64,000 nucleotides of DNA from Pseudorasbora parva (taxonomy: Eukaryota > Chordata > Actinopteri > Cypriniformes > Gobionidae): the NCBI RefSeq assembly GCF_024679245.1, contig NC_090184.1, positions 3,488,047 through 3,552,046 on the forward strand, written 5' to 3'. The notes beneath the pieces were generated by a model. It saw only the letters and a program-made list of their open reading frames with translations, was not told the origin of the DNA and searched no databases. This document shows positions 43,254 to 58,789 of the stretch, piece by piece (positions within the stretch are counted from its first letter, which is position 1; each line of letters opens with the position of its first letter). A program made the position numbers and the translations under genes.

Positions 43254-45496
43254 TTAAAGGGACAGTTCACCCAAAAATTCTGACTTGAATTTCTCACCCT
43301 CATGTTGCTCCAAACCCGTAAGACCTTCGTTCATCTTCAAAACACAAGTGAAGATATTTCTGATTAAATCTGAGAGCGTTCTGAACCCATAGAATATTTT
43401 GTTTTATTAATATCTGAGCATGCAATACATCAAAATAAAGAGCTGACCCTTCTTTTAACTCCAGTGGTTCAACCTTAAATCAGCACTAGGTAACTTTTCA
43501 AACATCATAATATATTTTCAAGACTCTTGTGATGATAAATCGACTTACAATAGGTTGAATGACACGTCTGCCATAGCCTGACGGGGTCTGTATCGTTTTT
43601 AATCGTACTTTTAAACTTCGGGTTTCGGGTAGTAACCCGAGAACAAAAAGAACTACAAAATTCGACTGCTTTACGGCATATACGTCACTTCCACCAACAC
43701 ACACACTTCCTTACATTCGGACGTGCGAGCCCAACTATCGTTTGCTTGTCGGATGTTATAGTCATGTCCGAAGCAGCAGAGACAAATAAGAAAGAAAAGG
43801 TTTTGTTGGAGGAAAGCAATAAGAGGAAACGAGAAAGTGATGGATTAAAGGCAGGACGAGGATCAACATGTGACCAGCGTTTGCTCGTCGGCGTGAGCTG
43901 AAGGAGGCGTGCCCGACCGATGCTGTCCTGCTTGTTATGGTGATTACCGACCACTCAAACATTGAACTGAAGTATCACATAGATTCTGGAAAACGGTAAC
44001 CAATAGACTACTATAATGACGCTGGCTTGTAAACGTGAGCATCGTGATTATTTGGCATTGGAAAAAAATAAAACCCATGAAATTATATTCATATGACATG
44101 CTGAAGCATATGCCACTGACTGTAACGTTACCTGGGATGAAGACATTTCACACGCGCCGCCAGAAGAACACCTGCATGTGAACTCCTCCTGCAGTGTTCA
44201 GGGGAACTGTTAGTGATGCACCAACCCGCGGGACGCTTTTATGAAGTTATTTGGCCCGCACCGCACCACTGTATATATTTTTACAACCCGCCGCACACCC
44301 GTGACCATTAAATAGACATACGGGGTCCGCGGGTTATGAGACGACCCGCGCATCACTAGTTCAGGGCTATCAGGGCTGTCATGTCAACAAATGCACGCGC
44401 GATGGCATCCCCTGTTGTAGGATGACAGAGCTTACGACAGTAGTTGAGGACATTATTTTTTCCCAACTGTAGGGGGACCCCGAGAGCAAAAGTTACCCAG
44501 TGCTGCTTTAATGTTATGAAGTGATGAGAATAATTTTTGTGCGCAAAAAAATACAAAACAAGCGACTTTATTCAACAAACTTTTCTCGTCTGTCATTCTC
44601 CTATAGGCTGTTGATGTAGTAAACACAGTGCAGCGCTTCCAGGTTCTGCTTCGCTGCTTCTGCAACGCCGGTTCACCATTGATATATATATTGCACTGTT
44701 TTTATGCTGCATTCACGTGCTGTCAGAATTCATGTAAATTAATGTAAATACGAGTTTCCAAGTGCACACGAACGCCCTCTTATGTCGTGTTTACCACTGG
44801 GAAGATTGGAAATCATTTTAATATGCAAATTCCAGAGTTGGGCGAGCCATAAACTTTAAACATAGAACTACTGTGTCAGCTATGATTAATTCGCTTTCCC
44901 CCCCCAAAACACCTATAGATAGTCTTGCCTTGTCATTAACATAGTGCATTTATACGAGTAATCATTTGAAGATATTGTAGGTTTTATACACAGCGAAAAT
45001 AGCCTGCATTTGACTGAGTCGACAGAAAGCAGGCGATCTGGATAGCATCGTGAATGTATCTGGTTGTCAGTGCATGTGACACTACATATGATGTTGGTTT
45101 TAATAAGATTTTCCCAATAAATAGGCAAGAATGAACCTCCATTATTCCTCTTCATTCCGACAACAAAGCACTTGAAGTACACAAGCTCGTAATTATGACT
45201 TCTGAAGCGGGAATTATGGCATTTCCGATAGCACATGAAGGCTACATTACTATGTGAATCACAGAGGAGAATGGCATGGAAGAGAAGAGATTGTTGGATC
45301 TTTTTTCTTTTGCACACAAAAAGTATTCTCGTTGCATTTTAACATTGAGGTTGAACCACTGTCTTTACTTCCTTTCTGGACCTTAAAAATTTGGTTCATC
45401 TTCATTTGTGTTCTGAGGATGAACGAAGGTCTTGCGGGTTTGGAGCGTCATGAGGGCGAGGAATTAATATAATTTTTGGGTGAACTGTCCCTTTAA
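43254..45496. mobile_element. TTAA-family element with a nested TTAA element
   Basis: TTAAAGGGACAGTTCACCCA (43254) and GGGTGAACTGTCCCTTTAA (to 45496) are inverted ends, continuing as AACCCGTAAGACCTTCGTTC against GAACGAAGGTCTTGCGGGTT. TTAA at both edges. Same family as 11114-12646. It contains the element at 43475-44511 and, to its right, 44520-45330 of unassigned material. No transposase found. Confidence 0.8.
43475..44511. mobile_element. nested TTAA element with GCACTAGGTAAC ends
   Basis: TTAAATCAGCACTAGGTAAC at 43475 and GTTACCCAGTGCTGCTTTAA to 44511, with TTAA at each edge. Part of the interior (CCCGCGGGACGC, GACCCGCGCATCACTAG near 44230-44360) has its own inverted ends and may be a third insertion. 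A frame on + (MSEAAETNKKEKVLLEESNK, from 43764) looks charged but is short. Confidence 0.7.
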
Positions 45497-45911
45497 ATTT
45501 CTTCATTGCTTTGAGAAGCCTAAATGGCTACAAAGGGCTTCATGTTGCCTACACATTAATAAACATCATAAACTGCTTATCTCTGTGCCCTTGCTTTTTT
45601 CTCAATAATGAAACAAGTGTCATATGTAGTAAATGCAGGACAAATGAACAGTAATGTATCATATTTCGATGGATACTGAGCTATTGTGGGAACGTTTTTA
45701 CATTTTAATAAAAACATATATTTATGCCTGGTCACACAAAGCCACAAACAAAGAAGTGTTTTCGAAATTTACAGTTTCATTACAGGGCATTGCTTCTGCG
45801 GTATGCCAACTATCCTCTTTCCTTCCTTTTTTTATGCTGTCGTAGAAAATCATACGTTGACATCAATTTGATTGACAGCCGATGCGGGCTAATCAGCATT
45901 CTCGGTCTCTG

Positions 45912-46055
45912 CTGTGATTGGATAGAGCGATACATGTGGGCGGGCTTTAGACAGACAGCTAATGGTGTATTGATACATACTAACCTTGTGTCCAGGGGGG
46001 CGGGGCGTGAGGAGTCTATTTATATGGGGGAAGTGTCCAGTCCCAACCAGTTGAA
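45912..46055 (+). promoter_or_regulatory. tubb: beta-tubulin core promoter
   Basis: Upstream of the start codon: inverted CCAAT boxes (GTGATTGG at about 45915), a GC box GGGGGGCGGGGC (45995-46006) and a TATA-like TATTTATATGG (46017-46026). Transcription would start about 25-30 bp downstream, near 46045-46055, giving a ~60-base 5' UTR. Assignment is from motifs and spacing only. Confidence 0.6.
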
Positions 46056-46107
46056 GAAAGAAAAAGGTTTACCACCTTCTCAAATCTTGTTACTCAAAAG
46101 AGTGAAA

Positions 46108-51119
<5,012 letters not shown>

Positions 51120-51227
51120 ATCTCTCTAATATAGGTGTCGTTTTCCAGGCTGTATCATTTTGCTCTCATACAAGGAAAAATATGAAATTTTCTTGTTCTG
51201 TTCGTGTCTCTTGTTTGTACAGATGTC

Positions 51228-51233
51228 ATTAAA
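51228..51233 (+). promoter_or_regulatory. tubb: beta-tubulin polyadenylation signal (ATTAAA)
   Basis: CATTAAAAGCC 109 bp after the stop codon contains ATTAAA, the commonest variant hexamer; a T-rich stretch follows. No AATAAA lies nearer. Confidence 0.6.
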
Positions 51234-51239
51234 AGCCTT

Positions 51240-53088
51240 TTCTTCTGTTAAGATGTCTTCCTCTTTATTTAATTAGACTAATAATCTGGAGTTGTCCTCA
51301 TTCTTTACTGGTAACACGTGCTGACAGATCCTTGTCGAACCGGTTGAGATTGCCTCCAGACCTCGCTGGTTGAGTTAATATGCCAACACGCATCTACATT
51401 ACCAGTCATGAGGTTCATAATCTTCCAGTCATTACTTTTCCACACATGATTTGGGTTAACCCACACAATAGGGTTCTATATGTTAACAGATATTTAAATT
51501 AAGTGTTTTACCTCATGTATTAATCTTGAAGTTAATATATTGATGCATTTTAATTAACTGAGTCTTAATATTTAGCATTTTTCATGAATACAGAATATAA
51601 GCCTATTCTTTCATCTATGAAAGTTATCAAAGCTAAAAGCACATGGTAGTTATTTAATGACCAGAAATGTTAATGTCCAGATTTCATTTTATATTTATGC
51701 ATAACTCAATGTTAGGATGCCTTATAAACATTTTATTGAAGTTCAAACAATGACTGTTTAGCAGATTTTGCGCTAAGCAGAAAATCTTTAATTACTTTTA
51801 TTGTGCATGTTAAGAGCTAAATAAGAATACTACACAGTTTATTAGTTTACCCTGCTAGTTTCAAGCTAAATATTTACTGACTAATCTGTGCAAAACAAGT
51901 TATTCGGAAGAATGTTGGTGAGATTTCCATTTTAGTGGACAAACCCTTAAAGCCTAGTTCAGACTGCACGATTTTCAAACTCGTCGGGTCACTGCTCTAT
52001 TCACACTGCATGACTATCTGGGTTATTATTCAGTCACTGCTGTGTTCACACTGCACGATGGTTTGACGACAGAGGAGTTCACACTGCATGACTGAACAAG
52101 AGGAACAATCGCCGACAACTCTCTCTCTCCGGTGCTCAAACTACGTTTCCCAAACACACGTGCGATGTGACAAGTAAACAACGCGAGATCACACGTGCGT
52201 CAGACCGGAGTTCTCGCGCGAGACTTGGAATTGTTATTAAAAATGATAAACTGCACAAAGTTTGCTTCAAATTGTATGTGCGCTGATTTGTGGAGAAAAA
52301 GAAAAAGATAATGGCGGAAGAAATTGTTGGAGAGACAGAGGGAGCCAGGATTTTGTTCTGCAAAGACAGTTTGAGGTAAATAAATAATTATTTAATGTGC
52401 TGCTGCTGTGGCTGGATGTGCAAATGTTTGGCGTTTGTTTCTGTTTGATAGAATTGTAAATATATCTATTAAAATACTGAAATTCTGCTTTATAACTCCT
52501 CCCTGAACCTCCTGCGGCCCTGCGAAACATTTCAGTCCTTGCTATAAATGAATGTTTGCAACATTGTAATTATTAAAGGATTGTTTATTCACAGTTATTG
52601 TACAGCCCTATATAACAATTTTGGGTTTATAGCTTCAAAACTAGTAATACTTAAATATATATGATCATTAGCAGACATTTCAATGGACCGCAAGCCGTCC
52701 GCCATATTGGAATGGTCAACGCCGATCGGTGAGTGTCTGCAACCGTAGAATATCTCAACACATGAATATCTATTATGAAATAAACTTCAGCTGATGATTT
52801 TGCTAAAACACAACAAGGGCATCTGGTAACACGACATTAGAAAGTTACCATAGTAAAAGTAAAAACATGTAGTATCGAGTTAGTGAAGTAGCCTTGTGTG
52901 AATCCAATTACTTTCAGTTTAAATCTGGGCGGTGGCATCATTGATCCTGTGAGTGATGACAAGCTAACCGTTCCAAGATGGTGGCCGCCCCGTCGTTTCT
53001 TAATGAGGCGTCTATATACACATGCTTACCACACCCATGCGAATCATGAGTGTCCTTTTCACATTTTCTCAGCTGATGGCGCTGTTTT
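51240..53088. other. intergenic between tubulin and Bcl-2 family gene
   Basis: About 1.85 kb between convergent genes. Around 51955-52110 there is a repeat with TTCAGACTGCACGA, TTCACACTGCATGAC and TTCACACTGCACGATGG, three copies of one motif, like a Harbinger-type end. From 52690 to 53010 a further dispersed sequence (ACCGTTCCAAGATGGTGGCC) occurs. No gene found. Confidence 0.4.
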
Positions 53089-54265
53089 CTAAGTTTTCCT
53101 TCTCGTCCATACAAAGTAGGATAAGATCCCAACACACAGCAAGAGCAGAGACCAGCAGCAAACCCGCATCACCTGATCTTCCAGATTCTGCTTCTCGCCG
53201 AAACGACTGATAAAACCTGACTGAGAGCAAAACACATAGTCAGATATGTAATAACAGTATAGATATAGATATAGGTAGATATTTCTAATAGACATTTTCA
53301 GTTACTTAATACATATGATAGTGAATGTGATAAATAAATAATAGAGTATGATCATAAATATGTCCCATAGAGGCATGAAAAAACGTGTATTTCTGACTAG
53401 ATAAATCATACTTCTTTTGCTCAAATCATGGCTTTATTGTTATATTTTGTTCACCTAGTATGCATGCACATCCTAGAGGACAAAGACAGTCAGCAATGAT
53501 GCGATTTGCTCCTACAGCTGCCATTAATCATTGTAAATTATACTTTCTCCCCCAGCATTTTCTCCACTTTTTTGGAAAACCTGTTTGTTCCAGTGGATTG
53601 AACTAATAACAGACAAATTTACCAAAATATCTATTTAGCCCTTATGTAGCTGTATCCTCGTGTAGCTATAGCAATCGAGGGTCAAAACGAACAAAAGCCC
53701 TAAAATTATAACCTTTTTCATATTATGTTTATACTATTTTTTTTCTTTTTTTTTAATGCAGTTTTTGGAGATCTCTATTTTTTTAGTGTTATTTACCTGT
53801 AAATTAATAGATTTAATCAATAATTTATTTTAATAATATTATTTAGGTACATTGTTTAAATTTGTTCAACAAAATAACTCTCCATTATATGCACAAAAAG
53901 TGTCTGCTGACCTCTTGTGGGACAAAATGTAACGATATTCACAACCCTTGCCACTAGATGGCCTTATGGCGTTATATGGAGCAAATGAGCTGTCCTAAAG
54001 TCAGTTTTCTGAAAATAGTAATATATTCTATTTACACATGTCAAATTAGCAGTTCTTTGCAATACAAGTAAATAGTAATTACATGTAATTTATACTTTAT
54101 TTTGACATATACAGGATAATTTTGACAATAACAGGATGCAATAATAACATTAAAATTATTAAATGAATGCCGTCTTAATGGGATAATAAACCCAACACAC
54201 ACACCTATCCCTAACCCTACCCAATAAATGCTTTTATTATTATTAAACTATTATTATTAAACTGC

Positions 54266-54303
<38 letters not shown>

Positions 54304-54944
54304 AAGAAAAAGATAGAGAAAAAGAGAGAGAGAGGGAGAGAGAGTTTTCTCCACAGCATTTTCCAGATCTCTCTCTCATCTGTACTTTTAGAACACCTGC
54401 TCAAGTATCTGCTGACGATAACGAATCATCAATGACTCCGACGGTGTCCTGACGCTAAACGAGACCCAACACTCACCCATCCTCCTCGGTCCCGGATCTC
54501 CGGGCAGATGACCCTCTCCACGTAGCTGCCCACGCACTCCTGAACCTGGGGCAGGACCGCAGACATGCCCCGGTCCCGGCAGTGCAGTGCCAGCTGACCC
54601 GCCAGAACAAACACGGACAGCACGGCGCTCCAGGCCAGCTCGCGGCGGCGGTTGGGCGCGAAGTGCTCGTCCAGGATGGAGACCAGCGTCGGGCAGGCCG
54701 TTCGGTCCGTCACATCCTGGAAAACACGCGGCCAGCGGCGGAAGAAGATGGGGAAGCGAGCAAGCAGCTCATCTCCGGCGTGACGCAGAGCGGCCGCGGC
54801 ACGGGACGGCGCTGGTCCGAGCGGGACGCCAGGTTTGGCCGTCACATAGTTGATATAGTCGTACGCCATCAAGTAGGCCTCGCGTACCAGTGGGTCAGGA
54901 CTGCTCAGGCCTCGGCCAATCACAACGTCATCTGACCGTCCCAT
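53089..54944 (-). CDS. bcl2l16: Bcl-2 family protein, Bcl-wav/bcl2l16-like, 2 exons
   Basis: Apoptosis/mitochondrial regulator of the Bcl-2 family. Exon 1 is 54944-54477 (156 codons, donor ATGG|GTGAGT) and exon 2 is 53220-53089 (43 codons plus TAG, acceptor CTCTCAG|TCAGG), giving 199 residues with the phase kept. BH3 is LRHAGDELLARF (53-64, with the Leu and Gly-Asp core). The BH1 region near 90-118 lacks the usual NWGR and reads RELAWSAV. BH2 spans the intron: RDRGGW then SGFISRFG. A hydrophobic anchor (about 177-194) ends in basic TRRKT, a tail-anchored outer-mitochondrial-membrane form. The start has a good context (GGCGATGG). Exon 1 is GC-rich unlike its surroundings. Similarity to Bcl-wav, a Bcl-2 homologue reported from fish and amphibians, is from memory; another Bcl-2 relative is possible. 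Confidence 0.85.
54267..54301. repeat. (TG)n microsatellite
   Basis: 35 bases of TG inside the intron of the Bcl-2 family gene, followed by a purine-rich GA tract to about 54345. Confidence 0.95.
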
Positions 54945-54979
54945 CGCCTCAGATCACCGCAGGCAAAGCTACAATCTCT

Positions 54980-55690
54980 TCACTGTCAGAAAAAATGGTA
55001 CACTGCTGTCACTGGGGCGGGTACCCTAAGGTAGCCTACAAAACTTAAAAGGTAGCTACTAATATGTACCTTTAAAGGGGTGGTTGCATGCGATTTCTCT
55101 TTTTTAACTTTAGTTAGTGTGTAATGTCGCTGCTTGAGCATAAACAATATCTGCAAAGTTACAGCGCTGAAAGTTCAGTGCTAACGGAGATATTGTCTTT
55201 TAATGTTACGGCAGTTTATTGCCTACAAAAATGGCCGGTTTGGACTACAACGAGCTTCTTCCTGGGTTGGTGACATCATAAACCCTCGCTAGTCTCGCAG
55301 ATGTGACTCCTGCCGGTAATGGGAAGGGGCGTGGCTTCTGGACAACCTGTGCTTGGCACTTCAGCCAATAAAAATACAGGAAACAACATTTGGCCATTTA
55401 ACCAATCTAACACCATTGCGTTTTTCAGAGGGATGGGCTTCATAGAAGCAGGAAGCAAACGAGCCGTTCAAAGGACAGTGGAGACAGCGGTGTGGAATAA
55501 AGGGAGAATAGAAGATAAATACAAAACAAAAAACTATTAAGACATGTTATACTGCGCCCCATAAACACAACCAAGCCTAGAAAAAAAAACACAGAACCGC
55601 CCCTTTAAAGTAGTAATATGTTCCTTTTCACTTTTGTACCTTTAGGGTACCGCCGTAGTGACAGCAATGTACCTTTTTTTCTGAGTGTTC
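54980..55690. mobile_element. MITE just upstream of the Bcl-2 family gene
   Basis: ACACTGTCAGAAAAAATGG-like left end (TCACTGTCAGAAAAAATGGT) and GTACCTTTTTTTCTGAGTGTT right end are inverted, continuing as GCTGTCACTGGGGCGGGTACC against GGTACCGCCGTAGTGACAGC. It contains the TTAA element at 55072-55608. It lies 36 bp from the start codon of the minus-strand gene, so it could contribute to its promoter or 5' UTR. Confidence 0.7.
55072..55608. mobile_element. TTAA element nested in the 54980-55690 MITE
   Basis: TTAAAGGGGTGGTTGCATGC (55072) and CACAGAACCGCCCCTTTAA (to 55608), TTAA at both edges. The host continues as ATGTACC...GTAGTAATATGTTCC on either side. 537 bp, no transposase. Confidence 0.7.
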
Positions 55691-55717
55691 AGCACCCACT
55701 CATGTTAGACGCTCAGG

Positions 55718-55767
55718 TCACTTTCCATTGATCATCTTCACAAACTGCCTGTTCGGATCATCCGGGT
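55718..55767 (-). CDS. possible 3'-terminal exon of an unidentified gene
   Basis: On the minus strand an acceptor-like CCCCAAAG at 55768-55775 (with an upstream pyrimidine-rich CTTGTTTTGTATCC) is followed by a frame reading PDDPNRQFVKMINGK and TGA (55720-55718). The open frame continues a little further left of the acceptor as LKHLILFCIPKD, so the exon could instead be longer, to about 55810, where repeat sequence begins. The wording looks like protein rather than noise, but I do not recognise the family and see no partner exon upstream. The Bcl-2 family gene starts 774 bp downstream on the same strand. Confidence 0.3.
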
Positions 55768-55819
55768 CTTTGGGGATACAAAACAAGATCAGATGCTTCA
55801 GATAAAACTTTATGTCAGT

Positions 55820-56580
55820 GGTTCTCAAACTTTTAGATTCAAGTTTTTGCAATGTGTTCAGTGCCGATCCTACACTTCTGAGCACAACTTTGTTAAGGGG
55901 CCCCTGTCAGTGTATTCTTAAAACCCCCACATTTTCCATAAATTTAAGTAATAATTGCAATCGTTTTCAATATGCAAGGTGCAATGCCAGTTTTCTAATA
56001 TGGACAAACCCAACCGTTGAGGTTACTTTTTTATTTATTTTTTATTTTTTAGCCCAACGGGTAGGTTTTTCCTTTTTGACACAAATCTGGGTTGAAACTT
56101 TAGTTAGTGACCCAGCCTTATTTAAAGTGAAGAAGGTAAACACAAAAAACACACATATATATTTCCATGGTATAGAGAAATATTCACATTATGGGAAATT
56201 GTGGTCATGTTTATTTTGTATAGTGATGAGCAAGGGGGCCCCTGGTGGTTAGGGGACCCTACACAACTTGCGTAGTTTGTGTATAGGGAGGATCAGCTCT
56301 GGGTGTGTTCCACAGAGAAATCGCTCTAATTGAACTTATTGGGGCACAGCTGAAAATTTGCTGAGAACCATTGCCTTCCCAGACAGCAACATAATGTCGG
56401 CCCAAATCTGGGACATGTGGAGTCCACACATCCCAGATGTGGGCCAGATCCGGCCCGACACTATGTTGCTGTCTGTCTCTGGGTTTGTTTTTTTGTTCTG
56501 TGTATTCATTTATTACAAATTACATTGCCAGACAGTGACTTCAATACACATATTCTATAATGACCATTTAAACCTCTATA
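55820..56580. repeat. unassigned repeats including a hairpin
   Basis: Begins with a repeat edge (GTGGTTCTCAAACTTTTAGA). At 56380-56475 lies an inverted pair, CAGACAGCAACATAATGTCG against GACACTATGTTGCTGTCTG, with GGCCCAAATCTGGGA and GTGGGCCAGATCCGGCCC between; a half copy (CAGACAGCAACAGTGTTGGC) recurs at about 62843. No gene seen. Confidence 0.5.
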
Positions 56581-57034
56581 TTAAAGGTGCACTCTGTAAC
56601 TTTCCCGTTTACTAGAGGTCGCCTATTCAAAACAAAGGCGTAGTTTGATGACGGCAAGTTTGAGCGCAGAATCTTGGGACATGTGGTCTTCACCTCACAG
56701 CCGGTGGGAAAGAATCGGGATAGGATTCGAGCAGAAATCACATCAGGAGTGAGTGTTGAGGAGCTGAGCGAGGCCACTGGAGCAATTGGTAATGAGATTA
56801 ACGCAACACATGCTTCGAGAGCAGCGGGACTTTTATTATGCCACAGTCGCCAACAGGCCACGCCATTGGTTAAAATAGAAATTTTCTCACAATTTACAAA
56901 CAGTTGGAAACATTTGGGATATTGTATATACAATAATACAAATACAAAATAATACAAAACTAAACAAAATATATAACACTGGCCTAGTGAATTTTGGATA
57001 TTTCACAGAAATGTTGTACATAGTGCACCTTTAA
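56581..57034. mobile_element. TTAA element, same family as in tubulin intron 3
   Basis: TTAAAGGTGCACTCTGTAAC (56581) and GTTGTACATAGTGCACCTTTAA (to 57034), TTAA at both edges. Interior (TTGGGACATGTGGTCTTCAC, CAAACAGTTGGAAACATTTGGG) is the reverse of 47712-48394. 454 bp. Confidence 0.75.
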
Positions 57035-57117
57035 AATACATTTTGATATTTTCTAAATTAAATTCTTGAACATTTATAAAGTAGTTTAACATTAGGCAGC
57101 GGCAAATCATAGAAATA

Positions 57118-58382
57118 CAGGTCCTTCTCAAAAAATGTGCATATTGTGATAAAAGTTCATTATTTTCCATAATGTAATTATAAAAATTAAACTTTCATAT
57201 ATTTTAGATTCATTGCACACCAACTGAAATATTTCAGGTCTTTTATTGTTTTAATGCTGATGATTTTGGCACACAGCTCATGAAAACCCAAAATTCCTAT
57301 CTCAAAAAATTAGCATATCATGAAAAGGTTCTCTAAACGAGCTATTAACCTAATCATCTGAATCAACTAATGAACTCTAAACACCTGCAAAAGATTCCTG
57401 AGGCTTTTAAAAACTCCCAGCCTGGTTCATTACTCAAAACCGCAATCATGGGTAAGACTGCCGACCTGACTGCTGTCCAGAAGGCCATCATTGACACCCT
57501 CAAGCGAGAGGGTAAGACACAGAAAGACATTTCTGGACGAATAGGCTGTTCCCAGAGTGCTGTATCAAGGCACCTCAGTGGGAAGTCTGTGGGAAGGAAA
57601 GAGTGTGGCAAAAAACACTGCACAACGAGAAGAGGTGAGCGGACCCTGAGGAAGATTGTGGAGAAGGACCGACTCCAGACCTTGGGGGACCTGCGGAAGC
57701 AGTGGACTGAGTCTGGAGGAGAAACATCCAGAGCCGCCGTGCACAGGCGTGTGCAGGAAATGGGCTACAGGTGCCGCATTCCCCAGGTCAAGACACTTTT
57801 GGGCTACAGAGAAGCAGCACTGGACTGTTGCTCAGTGGTCCAAAGTACTTGTTTTGGATGAAAGCAAATTTTGCATGTCATTCGGAAATCAAGGTGCCAG
57901 AGTCTGGAGGAAGACTGGGGAGAAGGAAATGCCAAAATGCCTGAAGTCCAGTGTCAAGTCCCCACAGTCAGTGATGGTCTGGGGTGCCATGTCAGCTGCT
58001 GGTGTTGGTCCACTGTGTTTTATCAAGGGCAGGGTCAATGCAGCTCGCTATCAGGAGATTTTGGAGCACTTCATGCTTCCATCTGCTGAAAAGCTTTTTG
58101 GAGATGAAGATTTGGTTTTTCAGCACGACCTGGCAAAGGTTTTAATACTTTTGTATTAAAAACACTTTTCTTTTAATGGTCGGATGAAATATGCTAATTT
58201 TTTGAGATTTTGGGTTTTCATGAGCTGTATGCCAAAATCATCAGTATTAAAACAATAAAAGACCTGAAATATTTCAGTTGGCGTGCAATGAATCTAAAAT
58301 ATATGAAAGTTTAATTTGTATCAATACATTATGGAAAATAATGAACTTTATCACAATATGCTAATTTTTTGAGAAGGACCTG
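57118..58382 (+). mobile_element. Tc1/mariner-like element with both ends intact
   Basis: Left CAGGTCCTTCTCAAAAAATG and right CATATTTTTTGAGAAGGACCTG type ends (right reads GAGAAGGACCTG to 58382), flanked by TA (57116-57117, 58383-58384). The ends are long: about 220 bp of left sequence (GATAAAAGTTCATTATTTTCC...) mirrors the right. The transposase inside is broken and lacks its C-terminus, so it is non-autonomous but could have been moved in trans. Confidence 0.9.
57448..58140 (+). pseudogene. broken Tc1-like transposase, C-terminus missing
   Basis: MGKTADLTAVQKAIIDTLKR is followed by the helix-turn-helix region QKDISGRIGCSQSAVSRHLS and a GRKECGKKHCTTRRGER linker. The frame shifts near 57800 (after KTLLGYRE) and resumes with WTVAQWSKVLVLDESKFCMS, carrying the first catalytic Asp, then GVGPLCFIKGRVNAARYQEI. 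It stops at FGDEDLVFQHDLAK, where the second Asp is present but the DDE third residue and the rest were deleted. So the protein cannot be active. Confidence 0.85.
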
Positions 58383-58504
58383 TAGATTATATTTACACTA
58401 GGTAGATACTTTAAGTAGATACTTTTTATACTTATAAATAGTGGCAGATACTATTTGTTAATGGATACATTGTTAATTAATAAATGGATGGTGCCTTATT
58501 GGGA

Positions 58505-58735
58505 CAATAAAGCCCTTTCTACACCTACCCCTAACCCTAAACACTTTATTAAACATGTTAATTTCCACTTGTCAAATATTTTATTAATTTTTATTGAAAA
58601 TAAATGTCTTTCCGAGCTGATATGTGATGGGAAAAAATAGCAAGTTCAAAAGGCGGATTCAAACTTGGTGGATTCGCATCAAAACACTCTGACACACACC
58701 TTCCCGCTACACCATTGCTACTGTTGACATCTCAG
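58505..58735 (-). repeat. tRNA-derived SINE, copy 2 (reverse)
   Basis: On the minus strand: TGTAGCGGGAAGGTG, GTTTGAATCCGCCTTTTGAA (B-box-like), then TTTTTTCCCATCACATATCA, GACATTTATTTTCA and AACATGTTTAATAAAGTG, the same order as copy 1 at 23058-23268. The tRNA head has more changes than in copy 1. Confidence 0.65.
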
Positions 58736-58789
58736 GGTCTTTTTCATCTCAGGCTATTTGCACTCAGTGTATATAGACACTCCGGTGAC

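Noticed and set aside
43764..43900. Charged frame (MSEAAETNKKEK) as a gene
   Set aside because: Short, inside a nested TTAA element, with no splice-supported continuation.
54582..54935. 117-residue open frame on + opposite the Bcl-2 exon
   Set aside because: Shadow of the GC-rich minus-strand exon; the real product is the Bcl-2 family protein.
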